This document shows positions 55,401-64,000 of a stretch of 64,000 nt of DNA, in pieces; the first letter of the stretch is position 1, and each line of letters begins with the position of its first letter. This DNA is from Calendula officinalis (taxonomy: Eukaryota > Streptophyta > Magnoliopsida > Asterales > Asteraceae), in assembly GCA_963853835.1 (NCBI GenBank), contig OY970820.1, positions 71,420,909-71,484,908 of the forward strand, given 5' to 3'. Both the position numbers and the translations under genes were made by a program. The notes beneath the pieces were generated by a model. The model did not search any database. It worked only from the letters and a program-made list of their open reading frames with translations, and was not told the origin of the DNA.

Positions 55401-58003
55401 AAAGAATAAGGCTTAATGGATCACGAGGTCAAGGCCTTCGCCTATCGGCCGACCTCAGAAATTACTAACGAACGTCTAAGTTCATAACATTTAGCAAAAT
55501 AATTGTAAGATTCGTCCCACATTGGTTGGAGAGGGGAACGAAACACTCCTTATAAGGGTGTGGATACCTCTCTTAGCATGAGGCCTTTTGGGTGGAGTGG
55601 TTCATACCAAGAACAAAACCGTGCGCCGGTGGGCAAAGCGGACAATATCGTGCTACGAGATTCTGGGATGTTACACATACATGGACTGATACTGACCGTC
55701 AGTTGTACAGTCTGGACACCATAGCAAAGGGGGTGATTGGTAATGTAGTTACCAAAGAAATATTGAATGCAATTATGAAATTGCCAACTGCAAAGGCTAT
55801 GTGGGATAGCCTATCAGTCACCTATGAAGGCACAACAAAGGTGAAGTTGCAGAGAAAAAGCAACATGAGAAGGAAGTATGAGAATTTCTTCTAAAGTCCT
55901 AATGAAGACATCACCACTCTCTATAACAGGTTCAATACTGTTATCCATGATCTCATCAGTGTAGGGATTGTGAAGGAAGAAGCAGAACTTGTTCAAAAAT
56001 TTCTAGACAGTCTTCCTCAACAATTTCTTGCTATGACAAACTCTGTCAACGCTGCTAACAACATTGAAACATACACTCTTCAAACATTGTATGGTTTGAT
56101 GTTGAATCATGAGGAGAACAATGCTGCAAGACTGATCAACTGGAATAAAACTGACAAGACTTCCACTGGCATGGCTCTAGTAGTGCAACAGGCCTATACT
56201 GTCACTGATCCTGAAGAGCCAGAGGTTGATCTTGCTGATGCTGAGGCAGAGGAGCTTGAAACTCAAATGGCTCATATGTCTATGAAGCTGGATCAGTTGA
56301 AAAAGAAGAGGCTGGGTGTTAGCTCTTCCAATACTAACCCAAGATCAGGTCTATGTTACATGTGTGGAAAGCCTGGACACATTGCTGCCAACTGTCATAC
56401 TAAGTCAACTGAAACTGATCAGAATGACAAGATTGCATACCGAGCTAAATGGTATAGAGACAAGTATGTCAAGTTGAAAAACTGGAGCAAGGGCAAGGGT
56501 TCCGCAGGGAATGGAGCACCTCATCAAGCACTTTACTCTGAAGCTTGGATGGATGAAGAGCTCAGTGATGATGAGGAAGAAGTTGAAAACAAAGCCTTTA
56601 TGGATTTCACTGAAATGGATTTGAAGAGCTCCTGTGAGAAGGATATCAAAGAAACTGAGAGGATGAGTGTTCATATTGATTGGGATTCCACTCAGTTGTA
56701 CAACGTGAGTTCCTTTCAAACTTATTCAGTGAATGAAAAAGAAAAGATTTTTGAGTACATGATTGTTGATCTTAAAACTTTGGTACAGAAAGAAAAAGCT
56801 TTAAAATTAACTATTCTTGAACTTGAAAGGGTAAATAATGAACATTCAGATAAATTAGCAATATTTAAAGATTAAGAATTAAATTTTTTAAACTTACAAG
56901 ACATTAACCAAAGATTAGCTGATAAAGCTCATTTACACAAATTAGAAAAATAAAATTTTGAAAATCAATGTAAATCTTGGGGAAATGCATCTATTAAATT
57001 AAATAAATGTCTAAATCAACAATTTCCAGAAAATGTGAGAGCTGCACTTGGTGTTGATCCCCAGTTAAAAAATAGAAACAATTTTGCTGATTTATTTGAA
57101 GAATTTTCAGATATGAACCCTATGCAGTTTGTCAACTCAAAAACATTTTGTGAAGTTGGATGTCAAACTGGGTCAGATAATGAGGATAAAATTATTTTGA
57201 TAAACCTATTGGTCCCTCCATCTGTTCAAAGTGCTATACTGAACTACAAGAGCTCAGTATTGAATTTCTAAAAAAGGAAATTTCTGATGTTGAACTCGAA
57301 GTTGTGCAGTATGACACATCTGCTGTTCCTCCATTTGAATTATTGTTTAATACAACTACTTTTGAAAAATATAATGAAACTACTTCTAGTGTTTTATCTA
57401 ATACTGAAGTTGCAGGAACAGAAAAGTCATGTACTAAAGGATCTAAAGAGCCCGCTAAAGTTGTAATTCTAAAGCATGATAAACAAAACACAACTTCAAC
57501 AGGATCTTCTAGTGGAAAAAACAAGAAGTCCAAAAATAATAAGATTTCTTTGCCAGATAAAAAGAAGAAACCAGATACATCTCCTCCTAAACCGGTTAAA
57601 AATAATATTAAACCAACCATAAAAAATGACAAAAGTAACATTTTAAAATCTATTGGTGATCAGATTAAAGTCTTAAGTCAAAAATTTGCAAAACTTACTC
57701 ATACTGGTCAACCAAAAGAAAAACAATTATTCTAAAATTCCATATGAAAATATGTTCAGAAACAGACCTAGAAAATGTTATAGATGTCATCATACTGGTC
57801 ATAAAGGAGATGAATGCTGGACTGATCTCTCAAGTCCTAGGTACTCAGTACCAAAGAAAAAGAGAGAGTCTAAATCAGTATCACCAAAGAAAACCTCCAA
57901 GGTTTCTCCTGAAGTGATACTGACCTCTCCATCTAAAGAGATCAAGTCTAAACCTGTTTCTCCTACCAAAGGTCCCATTCAAAAATGGGTTCCTAAAAAG
58001 AAC
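52448..58003 (+). pseudogene. gag of element F, interrupted and frame-broken
   Basis: The start (MSSIVAPVMS) meets a stop at 52478-52480. The frame then reads GVPIFDGKDFHQWKLKAQWY up to KLKHT, where solo LTR B2 (52675-55675) sits. It resumes at 55681 with WTDTDRQLYSLDTIAKG, LPTAKAMWDSLSVTYEG and VKLQRKSNMRRKYENFF (UBN2-type Copia gag), with a stop at 55892-55894. At 55970-56875 the frame has FLDSLPQQFLAMTNSV, a knuckle CYMCGKPGHIAANC (near 56357), then a coiled-coil part. Frame changes follow near 57190 and 57700. A second knuckle CYRCHHTGHKGDEC is at about 57774. The end is GPIQKWVPKKN. Gag builds the particle; this one is dead. Confidence 0.85.
52675..55675 (+). mobile_element. solo LTR B2 (3001 bp) inside the gag of F
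   Basis: The duplication CATAC is exact at 52670-52674 and 55676-55680, and the gag frame continues across it. The left about 730 bp nearly match B1 (for example GGGGTCAGCCACCGCTGA). The right end differs: it carries CCCACATTGGTTGGAGAGGG, CCTTATAAGGGTGTGGA and AAAGCGGACAATATCGTGCT, then GGGATGTTACA. Unlike B1, it holds no further insertion. The open frames inside (such as 54965-55249) match nothing I know. Confidence 0.85.
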
Positions 58004-58014
58004 TAATCATTATT

Positions 58015-61000
58015 TTGTGTCTTGTGCAGGGTGACAGAAAATGGTACTTAGATAGTGGTTGCTCAAGACACATGACTGGCAGTATGGAGTACCTTCTAAA
58101 TTATACACCAGAGAAGGGGCCTTTTGTCAAGTTTGGGGATGATTCAGTTGGAAAAACAAGAGGGTATGGAGTAATCAAGTTAGGCAACATAACTTTTAAA
58201 AGAGTTGCCTATGTAGAGGGTCTGAAACACAATCTGCTCAGTATCAGCCAGATGTGTGATGATGACAATGAAGCTCGCTTCAGGAAGACTGCAGGAATTA
58301 TCTACAATGACAAAGGGCAACCTGTACTCATTGCTAGAAGAGAAAAAGATGTCTATGTGGTCAACCTGTCTGAACTAGACCCCACTATTCGAGTTTGCCT
58401 GCTTTCTAAATTCAATCCAGAACTGAACTGGATGTGGCACAAGAAACTCTCTCATATCAACTTCAGAAACATCAACGAGCTCAGTATGAAGAACTTGGTG
58501 AGAGGGTTGCCCACAATTACTTATTCTAAAGATAAGTTATGCTCAGCATGTGAAATGGGCAAGCAGAAGAAGAGTTCATTCAAATCCAAAGTTAATCACT
58601 CAATTAATGAACCTCTTTCCATGATACATATGGATCTCTTTGGCCCCATCAGTACTCCATCTCTGGCCAAAGAGAACTATACTCTTGTCTTAGTTGATTA
58701 ATACTCAAGATACACTTGGGTCATCTTCCTAAAGACCAAATCAGATGCTACCACAGAAATCATTGCCTTTATCAAAAGCGAAGAACTTCAGAAAGGCAAC
58801 AAGGTCAAACAGCTTAGAAGTGACCATGGTACTGAGTTCAAGAACTCAGTATTAGCAGATTTCTGTGAAGACAAGGGAATCGTACAAAAATTCTCTGCAG
58901 CATACACACCACAACAAAATGGTGTTGTAGAAAGGAAAAATAGAACGTTGATTGAAGCTGCAAGAACTTTGTTATGCCATGCTGGACTGGCACTGAGCTT
59001 CTGGGCAGAAGCGGTAAACTGTGCAAATTTTACACAGAACATAGCTACCATAGTCCAGAGACACCACAAGACTCCTTATGAGTTATATAATGGAAGGGTT
59101 CCTAATGTGGAATACTTCCACATCTTTGGGAGTAAATGTTTTGTACTCAGTACTAAAAAAAATCTCAACAAATTTGCTCCCAAAGCAAATGAAGGTGTGT
59201 TCATGGGCTACTCTCCACACTCTAAAGCCTTCAGAGTGTATGTCATCTCAACTGAGATGATTGTAGAATCCATCCATGTTACCTTTGATGAAAATCAGGA
59301 TGTTCATTCTACTTCAGCAAAGGAAGACATTAGTGGCATAGAAATTTTATGCAATCCAGAAAACCCCATTGCTGAACAGCCCAAGTCTCACCCCATACTA
59401 TGTTGATCATGGTATGAGTGATACTGATCAATTCAGAACTCAAAATGATTCAAATGCATCAAATAATGAGGTTCCCATCTCTGAGAACCCCAATACTGAG
59501 TTCCCAATAATTGATCTGAACAACTCCACCTATGAAGAAGGTGAAACTTCCAATACTTCTCAAGAATCCACCTCAGATCTGCAAAATGAGGAAGAACAGC
59601 AACCTGAACTATCTGATACTAAACAAAATTCAGCACAGTATCAGGCAGACAACACACCAGTTCAACAAGATACTGTTGACCTTGCTTCAAATGCTCCCTT
59701 AGGAAACAATCTAAGGGAACATAGAGACCATCCACACTCCAATATTATTGGTCCAATTTAACAAGGTGTCCAAACAAGAAGGAAGTTAGCTTTTGAACCT
59801 CAAGCAACTGCCAACTTTTGTTTCTTTTCAAGTTTTTTGTCTACCATGGAACCAAAGAAAGCTGATGAAGATTGGGTAGAAGCTATGCAAGAAGAGCTTA
59901 CAGAATTTGAAATAAACAAGGTTTGGAACTTAGTACCACCCCCTGCTGGCAAAACTATTATTGGTACTAAGTGGGTGTTCGGAAACAAGATGGACAAGGA
60001 TGGTGTTGTCATCAGAAACAAGGCAAGACTGATTGCTCAGGGTTTCAGGCAAGAAGAAGGCATTGACTACGATGAAACTTTTGCACCAGTTGCAAGAATA
60101 TAAGCTATTAGGCTGTATCTTGCATATGCAGCCTTCAAGAACTTCAAAGTTTATCAGATGGATGTCAAGAGTGCTTTTCTCAATGGAAAACTACAAGAGG
60201 AAGTTTATGTTAAACAACCTCCGGGTTTTGTTGATCCTAAATTTCCTAACTATGTTTTCAAGCTTGATAAAGCTTTATATGGGCTCAAACAATCTCCCAG
60301 AGCCTGGTATGATACCCTGTCTGAGTATCTAATTGAAAATAAATTTATAAGAGGTAAAATTGATAAAATATTATTTTCAAAAAGGAAAGGTTCTGACATC
60401 TTACTTATTCAGATATATGTAGATGATATTATCTTTGGCTCCACTGGCAAGTCAATGTGTGACTGGTTTGCTAAGATAATGTCATCTCAGTATCAGATGA
60501 GTATAATGAGAGAACTTACTTATTTTCTTGGTTTACAAGTTGATCAAAAGCCTGATGGCACTTTTATAAACCAAAGTAAATATGTGCATGACATGCTGAA
60601 GAAATATAAATTTGAAAATTTATCTTCCATGCACACTCTTATGGGTACTCAGGATAAAATAAGTAAGGATGAGACTGGTAAGCCAGTATGTCAATCCACA
60701 TACCGAGGTATGATTGGTTCCTTACTTTACTTAACAGCTAGCATGCCTGATATCATGTTTGCAACATGTTTGTGTGCTCGGTATCAGGCTGATCCTAAGG
60801 AATCACATATGAAAGCTGTTAAACGTATCTTTAGATATCTTTCAGGTACTCCTAACATGGGTCTTTGGTATCCCAAAGACTCAAACTTTGACCTTGAAGG
60901 GTATACAGATGCAGATTTTGCAGGTTGCGGGTTTGACAGAAAAAGCACAAGTGGAGGATGTCAATTCCTTGGTGGAAGATTAGTTGGGTGGTCATCCAAG

Positions 61001-61355
61001 AAGCAAAACTCATTAGCAACTTCCACAGCAGAAGCAGAATATGTTGTTGCAGGAAGTTGTTGTGCTCAACTCTTATGGATGCAGTATCAACTCATGGACT
61101 ATGGGTTCAACTTTCACAAGACACCCATTCATTGTACCAACAAGAGTGCTATTGCTATCACTGAGAACCAGTCCATCACTCTAGAACAAAGCACATTGAT
61201 ATCAGACACCACTTTATTCGAGATAATGTGGAAAAGGGTAAGGTTGAGGTAGATTTCGTTCCTACAGATGATCAATTGGCTGATGTATTTACTAAACCTC
61301 TCTCTGAAGAAAGGTTTATGTATCTACTAGGACAATTGGGTATGCTGAATCCTTA
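58015..61355 (+). pseudogene. pol of element F: protease, integrase, RT, RNase H
   Basis: In Copia order: protease with DSGCSRHMTG (58051); GAG-pre-integrase WHKKLSHINFRNI; integrase with HMDLFGP, then a stop after LVLVD at 58699, then LRSDHGTEFKN and YTPQQNGVVERKNRTLIEAA; a linker with a frame change near 59395 and a stop at 59759; reverse transcriptase DEDWVEAMQEEL, KTIIGTKWVFGNK, a stop at 60101, then MDVKSAFLNGKLQEEVYVKQ, DKALYGLKQSPRAWY and the catalytic YVDDIIFGS (60415-60441); RNase H with TDADFAG (60905) and AEAEYVVAGS. After a one-base frame change near 61180 it reads KHIDIRHHFIRDNVEKGKVE and ADVFTKPLSEERF, ending GMLNP. At least three stops and two frame changes rule out a working polyprotein. 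Confidence 0.9.
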
Positions 61356-61807
61356 ATTTATCCTCAAAATTTTCTGATACTGTCTGCTCGGTATTAGTTC
61401 TAATACTGACCAGCTCAGTATCACTCGTCTGGTTTATCAAAATTAAATATTTTTTATTTTTCATTAATTTATAGATTAAATTAAATGTTTTTATAATTTT
61501 TTATTTTTTTTCATTTAATTTTTTTTAACTTGGTATTGGAGTCCTGGAGTGTTAAAACTTATTCTAATCCTCATACTCCCCAATGGTAACCTTTCTTAAC
61601 TAGAAAGTTACCGTTGGAACAGGATAAGGCTGTCATTTCAGCCGTTTTTACTTCCCAATACCAAAATTATCGCAAAGTAAGTATAAATAACCGTTTTCTT
61701 TTTCATTTAAAACTTTCTTCAGTTATTTCATTCTTAATTCTCCGATTACTCTCTGCGATTAACGATTTTACACTCTCTTTGCAAGCAAATTTCAATCTTA
61801 ATCATAG
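61356..61807 (+). other. pol-env spacer of element F
   Basis: AT-rich spacer holding CTCAGTAT/ATACTGA words also found in the LTR, then a run of T-rich sequence and a leader before the third ORF. A short open frame (61614-61898) overlaps the start of the third ORF and is likely spurious. Confidence 0.6.
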
Positions 61808-63163
61808 ATGGCAAATTACCGATTCGTCGCACCAGAGGTTGGACCGGCGACTCAGTTTCGAAAAGATGAAGTGCCCAAGTTTGCGAGGAACAACATAACT
61901 GCCAATTTCAATATTCCTCAGGCTTGGGCGTACCCCGAATTCACACATATAGTCACATATTTGAAGCATTGTCCTATCACTCGAGCACCGTCTCTATCTC
62001 CTCGAGCCATATATCCGGAGATGTTGTGTGAATTCTGGTACTCTGCAAAACTGGACTCTCCAGATATGATTACTGGATGGGCTATCCGTGACCAAAGAAA
62101 GGCTTTTGTTTCAACTACTATTATTAGGGAAACACTGAGACTTCCCGCCCATGCTCAGTATGAGCCTTTTGTTGATCGAACAGAGGCCAGATCAGTATTG
62201 CCCTTCAATGGTCGCAGAGGAACCACGGGTATTATTAAAAGAAATGAATTTGGTCCAATGTGGGGTGTTCTCATTTCAACAATCATTCGGTGTATGACCC
62301 ACAAGACTGGAGCTTTGGACCAAATCAATGAGTTTGGGATGCAGATAGTACATGCCATGTACTATGGTCGAGATATTGACTATGCAAGGTTGATATTCAA
62401 TGAGCTGGCTACTCTGGTTAGGGCTCAAATCAGGGAATTCAATGTACCATTCTGCAGATTTCTATCCCTCATCTTCCAAAGCTCAATGCCTGCACACATT
62501 TATGATGAATTCCATAGTCCAAGAGCTGATCTTCCTCCCTCAAATGAGAAGATATATTTTTACAGACCAAGGGAAGGAGAACCTGTACTGAGTCACTCCA
62601 TGTGGGCCATTGTACATGCACATTTAAATGATGAAGAAGATAATGATGAAGATGATTCTGATACTGAATCAGATGATGATAATGATGATGATGATGGTGG
62701 TGATGGTGGTAATGCCGACCAAGATGTTGAGATGCTGGATGCCCAACCAGATCCAGAACAAGAACAACCACACAACCCACACCATGAGCAGGCTCCTGAT
62801 GCTCCTCATACTGCATCAGACACTAATACTGAGTCAATCGAGGTACATCCTCTTGTTCTAAGAAGAAGAAGACGAAGTTTGACTCCAGTAATGATGGGGG
62901 CCTTATCATCTGAAGAAGATATGCACCATGCTCACATTCCTTCATTAATTGCCTCTCTTCAAGAGCAAGAAGTAATTGCTGTCACTGCTGACCTCCCAGA
63001 ACCTGAACCAGACCTGATTGCTCAACCAATCGAGGCAACTCATGTTCCTCTTGATGTAGAGAAGAAGGTCCTGAGGGTGCTGGTGGTTCCAATCAACACA
63101 CAAATGATCCAGCACCGACCTCTGCAGATGTTCGAAGGGAATCTGACAAAGTCTCAGGTATGA
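61808..63163 (+). CDS. env-like third ORF of the Sirevirus-type element F
   Basis: An intact 451-codon frame on the same strand as pol. Residues about 1-260 form a compact domain (KFARNNITANFNIPQAW, LCEFWYSAKLDS, AFVSTTIIRETLRLP, GPMWGVLISTIIRCMTHKTG) that resembles the plant-transposon protein domain found in third ORFs and related plant retrotransposon proteins. Residues about 270-310 are an Asp/Glu-rich run, followed by Pro/Gln/Glu-rich sequence. No signal peptide or clear membrane helix is visible, so 'env-like' is a position-based name only. A GTATGA donor right after AAAGTCTCAG (63158) and an acceptor at about 63930 suggest an intron that would replace the last codons and extend the protein. 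Its role is unknown. The intact frame contrasts with the broken pol. Confidence 0.7.
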   Translation: MANYRFVAPEVGPATQFRKDEVPKFARNNITANFNIPQAWAYPEFTHIVTYLKHCPITRAPSLSPRAIYPEMLCEFWYSAKLDSPDMITGWAIRDQRKAFVSTTIIRETLRLPAHAQYEPFVDRTEARSVLPFNGRRGTTGIIKRNEFGPMWGVLISTIIRCMTHKTGALDQINEFGMQIVHAMYYGRDIDYARLIFNELATLVRAQIREFNVPFCRFLSLIFQSSMPAHIYDEFHSPRADLPPSNEKIYFYRPREGEPVLSHSMWAIVHAHLNDEEDNDEDDSDTESDDDNDDDDGGDGGNADQDVEMLDAQPDPEQEQPHNPHHEQAPDAPHTASDTNTESIEVHPLVLRRRRRSLTPVMMGALSSEEDMHHAHIPSLIASLQEQEVIAVTADLPEPEPDLIAQPIEATHVPLDVEKKVLRVLVVPINTQMIQHRPLQMFEGNLTKSQV

Positions 63164-63183
63164 ATTTCTATAATACTCTAAAA

Positions 63184-63930
<747 letters not shown>

Positions 63931-64000
63931 AGCACCATCTGTGCAGGGTATTCGAGCATCTCAGGCTCATGAGGAACAGGTGACTCTGCAGACGATCATG
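63931..64000 (+). CDS. possible next exon of the env-like ORF, cut by window end
   Basis: After the acceptor at 63929-63930 the frame reads PSVQGIRASQAHEEQVTLQT and stays open to the last base. This fits continuation of the third ORF into a Gln/Glu-rich C-terminal part. Too short to identify on its own. Confidence 0.35.

Overview
This is nuclear DNA of a flowering plant. The evidence is GT-AG introns, AT-rich intergenic DNA, Stowaway-type MITEs that begin CTCCCTCCGTCCC, a tRNA-derived SINE, a Helitron, and Ty3/Gypsy and Ty1/Copia LTR retrotransposons. A eudicot, perhaps an asterid, fits the repeat style, but nothing here fixes the species.

Region 1, about 1-21,583, is a gene island peppered with small elements. 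Two genes look intact: a six-exon calcineurin B-like EF-hand gene (4735-5708, +) and an intronless protein phosphatase-1 inhibitor of the PPP1R11/Inhibitor-3 family (7129-7431, -). Broken or partial genes are a cellulose synthase exon (2855-3165, -), the C-terminal part of a serine carboxypeptidase-like gene (9084-9586, -), two tandem copies of a pentatricopeptide-like piece (12261-12440, -), and an unrecognised possible exon (10978-11271, -). A Helitron (about 15068-17589) carries what look like pieces of two plastid-protein genes. A solo Gypsy LTR (19651-21302, -) has a clean GGGGT target duplication.

Region 2, 21,584 to the end, is one nest of retrotransposons. The outermost element is A, a Gypsy-type element with its 5' LTR at 21584-23533 and its 3' LTR starting at 51031. 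Its internal region was hit by Copia-type element E (about 23983-38374, -), which in turn holds a complete gag-only Gypsy element C1 (27074-34919, TSD GTATT). A was hit again by a 3.1-kb solo LTR, B1 (39542-49044, TSD AAAAG), which holds a very young non-autonomous Copia-like element D (40688-47085, -, TSD GTTGG, LTRs differing at one base by eye). The 3' LTR of A is cut at 51849 by a Sirevirus-like Copia element F (51850 to beyond the window). The gag of F holds a second solo LTR, B2 (52675-55675, TSD CATAC). F has a decayed pol but an intact 451-codon env-like third ORF.

Of the retroelements, only F shows recognisable pol. A, C1, D and E appear non-autonomous and would have needed enzymes in trans. 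No CRISPR array, operon or rRNA is present, as expected for plant nuclear DNA. The most novel observations are the gag-only Gypsy family whose LTR variants carry different CpG-rich repeat modules at the same place, the Helitron with both ends duplicated, and two deletion junctions that carry short filler copied from nearby sequence.
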